The notes under the pieces were generated by a model. That model made no database searches and was not told the origin of the DNA. It saw nothing but the letters and a program-made list of their open reading frames with translations. The position numbers were made by a program, and so were the translations under genes. From the NCBI RefSeq assembly GCF_000471905.2, contig NW_006496667.1, forward strand, positions 77,614 through 141,613: a stretch of DNA of 64,000 bases, read 5' to 3'. Numbering within the stretch: position 1 is the first letter of the stretch; each line of letters begins with the position of its first letter. The stretch comes from Amborella trichopoda. Lineage: Eukaryota; Streptophyta; Magnoliopsida; Amborellales; Amborellaceae. Below are positions 30,170 to 41,422 of this stretch, in pieces.

Positions 30170-32123
30170 AAAGATTGAGCTAAGATTTTTGAAGACACTG
30201 TCAGTCATCGTCTCCATCGCAAGGAACTCTTACGAGGCCTCGTCAACTGCTATCTCATGCGGAAGCCTTAAACCCCGCCAATTGGAGGGATAGTACAAGA
30301 CAAATACCTCACCAGGAGCAGGAGCATCTGCCATCCTCCTTTGGCGGGTGTCCTGGTTTCAAGTGCCATTCACTCCTTTCCAAGGGTGGTGTTCCTCCCA
30401 ATAACCCTTACTGGTGATTCTCCACCAGTTCGCATATGTCTTGGTTGTTCGGACTCTCCTACCGAAGTGAGGTAGCACGTATTTGCTAGTCTCTGTCATT
30501 TCAAGTCACATGGACCAAGCAGTTCGTATATGTTCCAGCAGCCAACACTCCTGAAAAGTTCCAAGCTCCTCTGACCTCCCCTTATACACCTTACTCTGGT
30601 GCTTCTCGAAGAATACTGAGAGCAGGCAACTTTGGTCAAGCCCATCCCGACGGGAAACGCGGTGGGGGATATATCCGTCTAGCCTGACACTTTGTGGAGT
30701 CCGATAAGGTAACACTCTCCCTCTGATGCTCATCATGAAAATGAGTTCCTTAATCATTGTCGAGGCACCGTCAAGCTCCTTCCCCAACTCATCGACAAAA
30801 GCACGGCTGGTGAAGCTCCCGACAGAAAAAGGGACTCTCCTCATGTTCAAAGAATCATTTTCGAATAGACCCTGAGCTTCCCCTAGGATATGGAAGATGG
30901 CCCTCTGGTTCGCTATCTCCATTAAGAAAGGCCACTACTTATTTCGTAAGCACTGATGCTTGACGTAGGTGTCAAGAACCACCTGTACACGTAATGCACA
31001 GGGAATGGGGTTTTAACATCCCCAGGAAAAGCTTCTCCACCTATGATGTCGTTCCCTCCCTCCTTGCCCTTATAAGCCTTTCCATGAGAGATGGCCCCGA
31101 AGCCATGGTATATGTTGCACAGGACTGGCTGAGCAAGGGCATACTCAAGCCCTCTGGCCATGTTGCATGCCACATATAAAACCCCTAGGTGAATGTCGTC
31201 CCCCCAGCTAGGAAGCACGAACTTGCACAAGAATAAGGCCAGGTAGGCGGCTAGAGATGGTCATCATCAACCTCGAGCTGATATATAGGAGGCATCTCCT
31301 TTGCAACTGCCTTCCCTTTCCCCTTTGGAGTACGCTGACCGCCCTCAGAATAGTCCCCGTAAAAGAATTCCACCCAATCTGTGAAGGTGACCCTACCATT
31401 GCTAGATCAGTCGACAATTGACTGATAGGCCTTAAAGATCTTGTAAAACTGGCCGATGGCTCTTCACCCCATAAGTGAACACCACCAAAGATGACTGAGT
31501 TTGATGGCACAAACTCGTCATATATAGCCCCGAGCATCGAGAGACCATAAAATAAAGTGAAGATCCAGTAAGGAGATTCCTACTTCACCATGACCAAGAA
31601 GCCAAGTATTGCCCACATGGCTCGACGTATCTAGCAATACCATCATTGTATTAGAGCAACAAACGTAGTAGCTTCCTGAACACTGGACGATCGTTAATAG
31701 CGAAGCACGCTCAAGAACTCTTCCATATGAAGGCAATACCTTGACAGTCCAGAAAGCGTATCCCTTCAGGTATTGGTGCTCTCCTTGAATTCGGAGGCCT
31801 TTTGCCAACCACCTCAGTAATCCCTTCGCATGGACCATTCGCTTCCCCAAGGTGGGCAAGTTCTCCCCGGAAGCTATGTTTCGATGCATACAGTGAAGAA
31901 GCGTCATCCCTTCTTCAGTACGGACATTGTCATCACTGCCCTCTCGCACTTCAAATCATACTGGATCAGTAATAAAAGTGATGCTAAGAGGCCACTCTGG
32001 CTCGTACGCTGGCCGGGTTAGCCAAATGGGTTCGCCTCTTGATAAAACTTCACCCGTAAAATCACAAGCACTGACCCTTGGGAGCCTCTTCGCATCAAGG
32101 ATTTGGTAAGAAGAACCAGCCAT
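30170..32123 (-). pseudogene. Plant mobile domain (PMD, aminotransferase-like) protein in element G
   Basis: The ATG at 32123 opens MAGSSYQI. The frame can be followed for about 650 codons with breaks: GEPIWLTRPAYEPEWPLSIT, a stop after FITDPV, LKGYAFWTVKVLP, LLGHGEVGISLLDLHFI, LGAIYDEFVPSNSVIFGG, LCKFVLPSWGDDIHLGV, CNIYHGFGAISHGK, FMMSIRGRVLPYRTPQSVRL, GYIPHRVSRRDGLDQS, RRVRTTKTYANWWRIT. This succession matches plant mobile domain proteins (the MAIN/MAIL1 type family, nuclear, implicated in transposon silencing), which are also known as passengers in transposons. Several frameshifts and at least two stops make it a pseudogene. A second, partial copy lies at 61587-62356 and a third at 49603-49929. 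Confidence 0.75.
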
Positions 32124-33176
32124 TACAAAGGACTTAGTGGTTCACTCCTAAAAAGTTGCCAAGGCACTAGAACAATGCCGGTTGAGTCTGTCCAACACTC
32201 AGTGTCGGCTGATCCTCTCCAAACACTTAGCGCCGGGTGAACATCTCAATGCTCCATGCCAGTCGAGCTTCTCAATACCCAACATCGGTTGAATACTAAG
32301 AACTAATGCTGGTTGACTCTTTCAGCACGTAGAGCCAGTTGAATGCCATTAACTAGTGCCGGTTGAGTCTTTCAGCACTCAGCGTCAGTTGAATGCCAAC
32401 ACCCCAGCACCGGTTGAGCTTGTCTAAGGCCAGCGCTGGCTGAAGGTGAATCTCTCACACTTGCCACTAATCCTAGATGTGACACCCCAATATCAGTCGT
32501 GTCGACCGACAACCGTCGCCACGTCCTTCGGCACCACCTCACACACATGTGATTGATTATCGTACGGGATGAAGGCCAACCGTCACCATGTCTTCGATGA
32601 TCATACGCCTTCCCCACAACTTTTCACCTCTTGTAGCTGTACTGCCCACCTCCGATATTCGTTCGTCTTCTGCTGAAATTGCTCCCACACGGTCGAAAAC
32701 TCATAGAAAAATTTCTCGCATACCTTTTTGTTCTGGACTTCACCAGAACCTCACCAGGAAACCTCTGCGACACCACGAAAGTTCTGGAAAACTTCCACAA
32801 TTGTCTTACAAACCACAAAAAAGCCCTCAAGACGTGCGTAAATACTCACTAATGTGTTTCCCCCCTCTTCCTGAAAGAAAAATGATAGCCGGAGCCTCCT
32901 TTGTTTCCCAGAAATATTCCTGGAAAGACCTCCTTTCCCTGCTACTCTCTCTACAACTATGACAAATTCTAAGCAAAGTACGCACGCCGAAGGTCATCTC
33001 AGCAAAACCCTTATCGGAATCCTGCTGCTTGCCAAAGAACCTGCCCTGTAGATACTGTTGCTGAAGTCCCACTACTCGCTGAAAACTTCAATCGAGCACT
33101 CTCTCCTCTCTGTTAAAGAAAATCTGCTTAAGTTTTTATCCATGGTGAAAAGTAAGGGAGAAACAGGGTTTTACCC
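32124..33176 (-). promoter_or_regulatory. Leader of the PMD cassette with GCCGGT repeats
   Basis: From the promoter toward the ATG there is a 700-bp stretch similar to 19360-20080 of element C, then about ten GCCGGTTGA-type units (32160-32450). No long ORF is conserved with C or E, so I read it as untranslated. Short upstream ATGs exist (for example minus 33143). Confidence 0.55.
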
Positions 33177-33188
33177 CCTTATATAGAC
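33177..33188 (-). promoter_or_regulatory. TATA box of the PMD cassette in element G
   Basis: The minus strand reads GTCTATATAAGG, followed at once by GGGTAAAACCCTG, about 1.06 kb upstream of the PMD ATG. Element E has TATAAAAGGGGGTAAACACC at the same place and element B TATAAATGGAGGAAAACCCC. The conservation of box and downstream palindrome supports a real promoter. Confidence 0.6.
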
Positions 33189-33189
33189 A

Positions 33190-34000
33190 ACACTGCCCTT
33201 GAAGGCTCTTCACAAACTGGGAATACCAGTTGCGTCCAAGGGAAGCCAAGCGACAACGGGCTGGGCTGGGATTCGATACGAGGCCTGAGGAACTGTCATC
33301 AATCCTACCCTTGCGCCGGTTGATGCAACATTAGGTAAATTTCTAAACAAACCAAGCGCAAGCTGACGTAGCGCCGGGTATGTTTTCAAATACAACCTAG
33401 TGTCAGTTGACATAACACCGGGTGTATTTTCAAATACAACCTATTTCCAATTGACTTAGCGCCAGGTGTGTTTTCAAATACAACCTTAGCGCCGGTTGAC
33501 TTAGCACCGGGTGTGTCTCCGAAAAGACCCTAGCGTCAGTTGACTTCAGATGATATCACGAGTCATTCACAACGCCAGCTGAACAACACCGTTGTGTTAG
33601 AACGCAGCGCCGGTTGTGTTGGGAGAACTCAGTTCCGGTTGTGTTATGAGAATTCAGTGCCGGTTGTGTTGGGAGAACTTAACACCGGTTGAATATTCGC
33701 AATAAACCATCAGTGCTACATATGGTGCCGGCTGTATTTCAAACAGTGTATGCCCTACCACTATCTCTGGTGGAGTTGTGTAACCAAGCCCGAACACGTC
33801 ATCCTTAGTGGACTTGCACCCAGGCCATTGCACCTAAACTGTGACTTCCTCAATGGAGTTAGGAGCTGTCTCTCGTCCCCCACTAGGAGTCACACTCATC
33901 CTGCAACCCATCTTCATCAGTGAAGTTGGGGTCATTCTTACATCAAAAATACCTAGTGGGTCAGCTTCACACTAAGCTACCTTATCCTTAGGGAGTTAGG
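33190..34000. repeat. GCCGGTTG minisatellite and primer-site-like array of element G
   Basis: At 33290-33720 there are about ten units of the GCGCCGGTTGACTTAGCGCC type. At 33760-34000, minus-strand motifs such as AACTCCATTGAGGA recur, corresponding to the array in element C (20540-20820) in order and spacing. Confidence 0.7.
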
Positions 34001-34908
34001 TTACAGGTCATAACGTCTCATCTTTCACCTCAGAGAGTGCCTTCCGGGTGACTTGGGGGTCAGCCCAGGCTCGAACAGGTGTTCTGGCCTTAGAAGGCCA
34101 AGAACTGCGAGCATGTGTCTGTAAGGGAACAGGTGAGAGCCTGCCCCTTACAGGGAGCACAAGTGTGTGCTGAGTGGAAGGATGAAGTGGTCATCTCCCG
34201 TGTGCTTGGGTTGGAGTAGCAATGGCGTTGCCTCAAGAAGTGAGATGTAGATGCATGCGCATAGGTTTCGGCCCAAGGGGGCTTGATCCTGAACACTTAC
34301 TCGAGGTAGCACAAGGGCTGCCCCGAGGTTGACTTGAGTGAATGACCCATGAGCCTTAGTGTGTGTGCATGAGGTGGAGGCCACAAAGTCTCCTCCTCGT
34401 TGTGTTGAGTCTCTAATCATAGAGACTCGAGGTAGTGCAGGAATAGGGAGGGTGGCCTTACAACAACCTACAGAAGCATTGACAATGTCCTTGCCTTTTG
34501 TAGAAAGAGATTGGGCAGCCTTCTAGTGTACCCTGGCAATACGACCAACATGTGACTTGTCGATGACTGGGTGCATGCTGTGAGAGGCAACAGACATGCT
34601 ACCAATGCAGGGCGCCTTGGTGAAAGTTCTACCAGGGCAAAGATATGGGGAGTTAGGGACCTTTAAGTTTTTCCTCACAACTATCCAGGTTAAGACCTGG
34701 GATCTAGACACTAGGTCTTTGCTCCAAAAGAAGGTTGGGAACCAAGTTCGAGGAACTTGTTCTCAAGGGAAGTTGGTGAATGTGATGATCAGAAAATCCT
34801 CGATTTGAATAAATAGGTTAGAGAACTCATAAGCCATGTGGTGTGTGAAAACAAAAAAATAAAGGAGAAACTAGCCAAATAAGGACGATTCTACGAAGGG
34901 GTAGTAAG
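34001..34908 (-). mobile_element. 5' leader of Tat element H
   Basis: This is a non-coding leader directly after the primer site. It aligns with the leaders of elements D (23369-23690), A (29770-30150) and B (44650-45522). It is cut at 34000 by element G sequence. Nothing coding is conserved. Confidence 0.68.
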
Positions 34909-34926
34909 TCCCCATTGGAGTCGCCA
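34909..34926 (-). promoter_or_regulatory. Primer-binding site of element H
   Basis: The minus strand reads TGGCGACTCCAATGGGGA, one base different from the site at 23351. The LTR end TAACCA lies three bases upstream, as in D. Confidence 0.8.
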
Positions 34927-34929
34927 AGC

Positions 34930-36433
34930 TGGTTAGGTAGCTCAATCTCGCCCTTCGAATCCGGATGATCTGGCAGCACGCATCTCGGGTTATGAGGGAA
35001 TCCAAGACTTTGAGATCGCTATCTCGGGAACCTCGCTCCGAAGCGAGGGCAGGTATACCAACCGATGAGAGAGGAATTTAAGGTGGGTTTGGGACTTACT
35101 CGATCTTGCTCATGTGGGCACCGTCTTAGATCACGAAGAAGCCCCCCTGTTCCACAACTGGTTCGGAATCACCTCCCCTGGCCTGCATTCTCTTTTTTTT
35201 GCAATCACACATACATGGTTAATTTTACATGACAAGTGGGCCGAGTGACCCCACCATGTCTTTGGGTGAATGTACACAGGGCGTGCACATTCAAAGGAGA
35301 AAAGAGAAGAAATGATGAGATGAGGGTTGGGAGAAGGAAGAAGAGAGGAGAAAAAGGAAAGAAAGAGACATTTGACCAGGTGACTAGCCTAGCACAGTGG
35401 CTAGATTGACATGATGATTGACCTGATGTGGTAGCAAGATGGGCGTGATAACGTGAGCGGCAATACTACTTGATGATAGGACACCCACATCGACCAGCTT
35501 GGCACCACAGCTAGTTCGACGTGGCAACCAGACGAGCACGGTAATTCAGACTGGCACGACAACAATACTAGTCGACAATGAGACTATCGTGACAGTGCTA
35601 GACTTTTCCCTTGGTCAAATGAGAGAGGAAGAAGAAGATGAAAGACAAAGATAAGGTATAAGAAAAGCAAAGAAAGAAAGAGAGAAGAAGATAAAAGAGA
35701 TGAGAGAGAAGAGAAGATATAAAATGAAGAGAGAAAGATGAGAGAAAAGAAAAGAGAGAAAGAAGAGAGAGAAGAGCAGAGAGAAAGAAGAGAGAGAAGA
35801 GCAGAGAGAAAGAAGAGAGAGAAAAGCATGGACGCGATAGACTTCTAGTGTCCATGACAGAGAAATAGGAGAGAGAAATATGACAATGAGCATCACCATG
35901 CACCTCATGAGAAAGGGGAAATTTGGATAGAGGCCCAGCCCACCACTCGGCGTTGCCATCACCATGTGTGTGAGATAGAGAAAATAAGGAGAGAGGTTTG
36001 TGCCTGACACTATCATTGCCATGCACATTCAGTCAAAGAGGAGCAAAGAGAAAGATCGAGAAGAAGAAGAAAGAGAGAAAATGAGACACAGAAAGTGCTA
36101 CCATGGTCGTGTGGGTTAGAGGAAGAGAAGGAAGAAGATGACATGAACGGCTCTGCCATAACCGTGCATGTTCACAGAGAAGAAGAGAGAAAAGCCGAGA
36201 AAAGAAGAGGGAAGATAAAAAGAGAGGAAGAAAGAGAGAGAATAAAGAGAGGGAGAAAGAAATAGAGAGGAGAGGAGAGAGAAAATTACCTTATCGAAGG
36301 GTATTGGGCCTTTTCTTCTCTCTCCTCTCACTCACCAAGATGCACCCACGAATTCAAAGAAGAAACCCGAACTTTATTGATCAATTGAAAGTCTGAGGGG
36401 GAATTAAGCCAACCCTTTATAGTTAGGAAGGAC
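34930..36433 (-). repeat. 5' LTR of element H, U5-R part
   Basis: It ends TAACCA at 34930 (minus) and has the conserved U5 part, a purine tract with hairpins (35640-36290) and an R region with AATAAAGTT. At 36433 it is interrupted by element B. The remaining R-U3 part is proposed to be 48255-49602, because 5-bp flanks AGGAC (36429-36433) and AGGAA (48255-48259) nearly match. Confidence 0.65.
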
Positions 36434-36605
36434 TGGTTAGGTGCCTCGATCTCACCTGCCAGATCTAAATGAAATAGCGGCACGTATCTCTGATGAACCT
36501 GAGATTCAAGATCGCTCTCTCGGAACCTTGCTCGAGAGCAAGGGCAGGTATACCAATCAATGTGAGAGGAATTGAAGGTGGGTTTGGGACTTACTCAAGT
36601 TGTGG
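36434..36605 (-). repeat. 3' LTR remnant of element B (U5 end)
   Basis: It begins TGGTTAGGTGCCTCGATCTC, the reverse of the Tat LTR 3' end, and keeps about 170 bases (to GGGTTTGGGACTTACTCAAG). U3, R and most of U5 are deleted up to the cassette flank at 36606. Confidence 0.65.
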
Positions 36606-38785
36606 ATAGCAACTTGACTCAATGGGGATAAAGATAGTTAAGGCTATACCCAAGAGAAAGGTTTAGGGAGAGATGGCGGCACCCGAGGAGTGGCAAACCG
36701 ATGTGACCTCATTGGGGATTAGGTGGGCCAATGTGACCTCTTGAGAGCAATGAGAAATGACATGTATGTTGCTCTGCTGAGGATGATAGGCCAGAGCATC
36801 GATGAATCTCATAAGGATTGATAAGATAAGAAGGGCCCTAAACTCCCTAGGGATAGTGGGTCGTAGTAAGATGTGACTCTCACTCGGATGTTGGTGTGAA
36901 ACAAACCCATCAAGGTTTAAAGGGGTAGGTATGACTCTTGCACACATCTAACTCCACTGGGGATGTTGATGAAATACCTTTTTAGTGAAGAGATGGTCTA
37001 TCTCTCAATTAGAGTTGTGCGTATAGACCATTTGTCGTGCCGTGTGTTACAGTTTTAAGGTCTTGTAGCTCGGAACATGGCTATGCAATTTAAAGTCATG
37101 GGGCGAGGAGCATGCAGTTTAAGGTAGTGCAACTAGATCTTTACTACAATTTAAGGTCATATAGTTCAGATCGTGGTCGTACAGTTTTTAGTCGTGCAAT
37201 AAGGACTATGTAGTTTGCAACTAGACCACCGCTACAGTTTAAGGTCATACAGTTTAAACCATGGCTATGCAGTTTATGGTCATGCAGCATGGACCACAGT
37301 TTAAGGTCGTGCAACTAGTACCACCACTACAGTTTAAGGTCATATAGTTCGGACATTGCAGTTTAGGATCGTGCATCTAGACCGTAGCGTGGTGAGGGAA
37401 TTGACTCCATGAGGAACAAAGCCATCACCGGAGGCTGGAATCCCCGAGTAGTGAGGCTGTGGTGTAGGGGATGAACTTCTAGAGAGTACATGATGATGGT
37501 TCAGCTGAGTGCCATGGCATGCGCGTGGCACTAAGTGTCGGATGCGCACGTGGCCTTAGGCCCCTTTGTGAAGAATGCAGTTGTGCCCCTTAGCCAAACG
37601 CGCAACGATAATTCTTTCGATGAGGCATGCGACGATGGCCCCAGACGAAGGCTAGCGGTGATGACCCTTGACAAAGGCGCATGGTGATAGACCTCTGGCG
37701 AAGGTGCGAGGCGATGGCCCTCTCGAGACTCGGGCTTGACCCGCCTCTGCTTGGTCTTATTGCCACCAAGAACTGGGGACTGGAGCATCATTTCACGTTT
37801 GTCGAGGGCATTTTGCAGCACTGCTGGGTATAAATGGAGGAAAACCCCACTTTACCATTTTATCGATGGGTAAGATAGTAGAAGGGTTTTTAGAGAGAGA
37901 GAGCCAAAGCTTTTGGCGAAGGTTTTCCAACGGGAACTTCCCAACTAAACTTGTAGAGACAGGCGGTTAGGAGATTTTTTGACGAGTTTCAAGAGGTCAT
38001 AAAGCTTCGTGATGTGATTGAGAACCTTTTTGAGAAGTGTCGAGGCTTTCAGAGCAAGGAACAGGGCTACTCAAGGCCTTAACAGGATTTACGAAGGTGC
38101 TCTATCAAGATTTGAACGCTTCTCTAGTCGTCCTGTTGCTAAGGGGAGATTGCAGTGTGTTCAGAGGGCTCTATAGGTCCTCTTGTTATCCGAAGAGAAG
38201 AAGGGAGAATCAGTAGTGGGCTGACCGAAAACTCAGTAGAGTTTCGGTGAGTTTTTGGTGAACTGGCCAAAGTGGGAAGAGAAGGGGGAAGGGAGATCTG
38301 CAGGGTCTCAGGGAAGACTTCTGGGAATTGTAATGGTTTTCTACTAACTCTAGTAGTGAGTGGAAGGCGGGTCAGTGTTTTCTCGATGGACGAGAATGGA
38401 TTCCCGGTGAAGAGGGAATACGACGATAAGGAACCCGAAGGGTTGGGGGATCGTAACGGTCGAAGAGATGAAGGGTCGTGGGATGGAGAACGATCGCCCA
38501 CCATATGCGCGGTGACAGGCCACGTCGAAAGTGTCAAGCGGCATGCCCAGATTTCAAGGGACACACGTACGACGCGTGCTGACAGCTAGAGAGAGTCATT
38601 AATAAGCCTTGGTCATGGGATGGCGATAAGCCTCAGTTGATTACGAGGCGGCAGTTCCCTCCTAGTGGCAGACAGGGATAGTCATGCCTTTGGCGATAAT
38701 TAGTGTCCTTCGACAAATTTCTCCTCGATGATCAATTAAGGCTTCTAAAGCTGTCAGGTGGCAAGCTTCTTCAAGTAGGGACCTT
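36606..38785 (+). promoter_or_regulatory. Antisense cassette of element B: repeats, promoter and leader
   Basis: The order is: primer-site-like motifs (GACCTCATTGGGGA at 36706, ACTCCACTGGGGA at 36951-36963); AAGGTCATGCAG-type tandem units (37030-37380) as in element E; a TATA box TATAAATG at 37829-37836 followed by GGAGGAAAACCCC; and a leader of about 0.95 kb. GCCGGT repeats are not obvious here. The layout parallels 59800-61586. Confidence 0.6.
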
Positions 38786-39700
38786 ATGGTTATTGAGGAT
38801 AAGGAGCCTCTTATTACTGAGAATGAACCTCATCCCTCTCCTCAACCTCCTGTCTCTGAAGGTGAGAGCGAGTATGACCTGATAATCATGGGCAACAAGG
38901 CGATTCCTCTTGTCACCTTGAGGGGGAGTCGTTCATCTTCTGCTCGAAGGAAGCCTATCATAGGCTCAGCTTTTGTAGTCACCTCCTTTTCAGGACAAGT
39001 TTTTCATCCTTCTATCTGGTGCATTCGGGGAGGCTTTGTTGTTTCGCAGGCCATGATTCCTTTGCATGCACAACTCACCAGGCTTAATCATCGTAATGTT
39101 TCTGCAAACAACAGACGTGATCTTCTTAGAGAAGCTTATCAACTTTTTAGTTAGGCTTCTCTTTGAGCTAATCTTGTACCCCAATTTGGTAAAGAGGCTG
39201 ATAGACAACCTTTTAGACTTCGAGGTTCCTTGTGCAAACTTGTTTAAAAAGAAGGTGACTGAAATGGCTCAACAGGCTCGAAAAGTTTTATCTTTAGAAG
39301 ATCAGCTTCTATTGAGAAATATCCCTCTATTAGGAGTTTACTTAAGTTCTTTCCTGGGCCTTTCACTGTCACCAATTCCATGGCGGCACACTTGGTTGAC
39401 CTTAGAACCAACTTACTAATGCATCAATTCGTTCACCCAGATTTCGAGATTTTGCCTTCGGAGGTTCCTTCGATTGTTAAAGAAATCGCATGTTTTGAAA
39501 ATGAGAATGACATGGCGATTCTTGAATGTAACATCAACGATTTGAAAGGCTTGCTTACTGTTGCTCGTGACGTAGGAAAAAACCCATTTTCTCCTCAGTT
39601 GGTATGTGGGGAATACCCTCCTTTGGTCAGAAAGTTTGCCCTCCTTTAGGAGGCAGCCCTGAAGGATTGAATCAAGTGGACACAACAAGACCATGATAGG
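38786..39700 (+). pseudogene. Antisense payload ORF of element B (unknown protein, broken)
   Basis: The first block (38786-39154, 122 codons) opens MVIEDKEPLI, is rich in Glu/Pro/Ser at the start, and continues LVTLRGSRSSSARRKPIIGS and FHPSIWCIRGGFVVSQ. After stops and a frame break it goes on (39380-39649) as MAAHLVDLRTNLL, HPDFEILPSEVPSIVKEIAC and LKGLLTVARDVGKNPFS. Together they look like one protein of about 300 residues. I do not recognise it, and it resembles neither aORF1 nor the PMD proteins. It sits where those lie in the other elements and is downstream of a comparable promoter. Confidence 0.5.
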
Positions 39701-39891
39701 CTTAGTCTTGAGGCTTGAGTGAACAATCTTGTTTATAACTCTTCATACACCAATTCTTGGTATTCATAATGTTGACGATTGTATGAATTTTTGGTTTTAT
39801 GAATGAATGTCCCTTTTTTTTTTGCTTAGAGTGTTGTGCGACATGTCTTTTTCTCTTCTGTCTTCTTCTGTTTTATCGCTTTCATCCTTTG
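39701..39891. other. Junction between cassette ORF and gag-pol remnant in B
   Basis: A T-rich stretch with repeated GAATTTTTGGTTTTATGAATG. This is where RT, RNase H and integrase should lie in a complete element, so it marks the deletion. I see no domain. Confidence 0.5.
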
Positions 39892-40608
39892 TTAATGTGA
39901 GACGGAAAAGAATATCCCATGCTTTGCCTTGCGGCAACTTGCTATGGATTCAATGACCACGAATGGGGGAGCAGTGGCTTCCTCACCCCTTAGTGTTTGA
40001 TTGGAGAGGGGCTTATAATTCATGGTTCTCATGATTAAATGATCCTGCTTGTTGTAACTGCTCCAGTCTGGGGCAGCATTGGTTTTGATTCGAGGTGCAT
40101 TTGTCTTGAGTTCGTCATAATTCTTGGTCTCAGGGACAAACTCCTTTAAATTCTTTAAAGTGATGCGCATGATCTCCAATTGGCTCTAGAGATTACGAAC
40201 CTTGCTTCTTAGCTCTGCCATGGGGTCTTTTTCCTGAGAGTTAGAGGGATGACACTTGTTTGCCTGTACATCTTCAACAACCCCTGAGAAGTGTAGGATT
40301 CTCTTTTGGCTGCTGATGCTCCCCTTGTTCAAGGAGGCCGAAACTTGGAGCACCTTCCTTGGTGGTTGGTATGCCAGTTCTGCCTCTAAAAGAGTGATGG
40401 GGACATGCAGGACCTTTTGCAGGTCTAATGTATAGGTTACCCTTGGTGCTGAAAGGTCTACCTCGGGGGCTTCCACAGGCTCGGGGGTTGCTTCTAGCTC
40501 GCCATTTTTTTTTGGCGAGCTACAAGTAGAGGGGGAACCTTTGTCTTTGGGAAAGGATACGATGACCTCGGAGAGGTGGAAAGGTATGCTTGGGTGGATA
40601 AGGGTCAA
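39892..40608 (-). pseudogene. Unassigned polyprotein segment after protease in B
   Basis: Two adjoining frames (40186-40608 and 39892-40179, separated by one stop) read FPKDKGSPSTCSSPKKNGEL, EATPEPVEAPEVDLSAP, then MRITLKNLKEFVPETKNYDE and CRKAKHGIFFSVSH. It is charged and Pro/Ser-rich with no motif I know. It lies where the protease-to-RT linker should be. Confidence 0.45.
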
Positions 40609-40752
40609 AGGGAGGGTCTTGCCCTATCTCTCCTCCTCTTTGAACATTTCCATGATCATTCACCTTAGATCCTCAACATCATCATGAGATAAAGGTCATG
40701 TCTCTCCCACATGCTTCCATTCGTCATCCCTTGACTTCTATGACGATGGAAG

Positions 40753-41404
40753 TTATGTGAAATAGTTCTTGGCATAGGCATAGTCCGTCTTAGCTACGGG
40801 GAACAATCTTTTATCAGTGTAGACCGTATGTTGCCTTCCATCTCGGTAGTACTTGAAGCATTGGTGGAGTATGGAAGGAACCACCCCTTGGTCATGAAGC
40901 CAAGGATGACCAAGCAGGATGTTGTAGGAAGTATTAGTGTCGATTACATGGAATTGGGCATAATCGTTGAGATCACCGATCTTGAGATGAAGGCGCACTG
41001 TGCCAGATGGCATTTCTCTTGACTGGTTAAACCCTTGTACAATGATGTGGGTAGGAGTGAGGTCGTCAAACACTAATCCCAATCGGGTGAGGATCCTTCT
41101 TAGGATCAGGTTGACTGCTGACCTTCCGTCAAGCATGACCCGATTGAGAGGGTAGGCGTGAAGTTCACCATTCACGAAGAGGGGGCGATTGTGGAATTTG
41201 CCTCCCAACTGATGGTCATCTTTGAAAAAAGAGATTGGCAAGTACCCACTCAGGATGGCCAGGTTCCACTTCAGTCTCGTACACCTCCGAGTTAGAAAGA
41301 GCTTGAATTAGAGCCATACGGTAATCCCTAGACAGCAGGAGGGCATCATAACTACTTAGAAGGGCTGAAAGCTTTCTGGAGTTTCCAATTACGTCGTATG
41401 TCAC
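40753..41404 (-). pseudogene. Aspartic protease of Tat element B
   Basis: 41216-41404 holds the pre-protease segment typical of Tat (LLSSYDALLLSRDYRMALI). 40753-41241 is the protease: RPLFVNGELHAYPLNRVMLD, active site LDGRSAVNLILRR (usually D-G/N-G-S), then YNILLGHPWLHDQG VVPS. The active-site Asp is kept; Gly-Ser is altered to Arg-Ser. This domain separates Tat protease from the N1 type at a glance. Confidence 0.82.
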
Positions 41405-41422
41405 TTTATCCTCATTAGTCTT

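Larger units (their letters stand above)
30170..34000 (-). mobile_element. 3' part of Tat element G, carrying a PMD cassette
   Basis: The segment has the cassette order seen in C, read on the minus strand: primer-site-like array 34000-33760, GCCGGTTG repeats 33720-33290, TATA 33185-33179, leader, second GCCGGT block 32450-32160, PMD ORF 32123-30170. It stops at 34000 exactly where the 3' LTR would start (GGGAGTTAGG here, GGGAGTCGG before the LTR of C). By orientation, the parent element had plus-strand gag-pol, now absent. Confidence 0.65.

Noticed and set aside
29809-30198. 129-codon ORF on the minus strand
   Set aside because: It is leader DNA; the homologous leaders at 34148-34420 and 44923-45264 are open in other frames with different peptides.
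38139-38589. ORFs on both strands in the cassette leader of B
   Set aside because: Not conserved between cassettes; the leader is read as untranslated.
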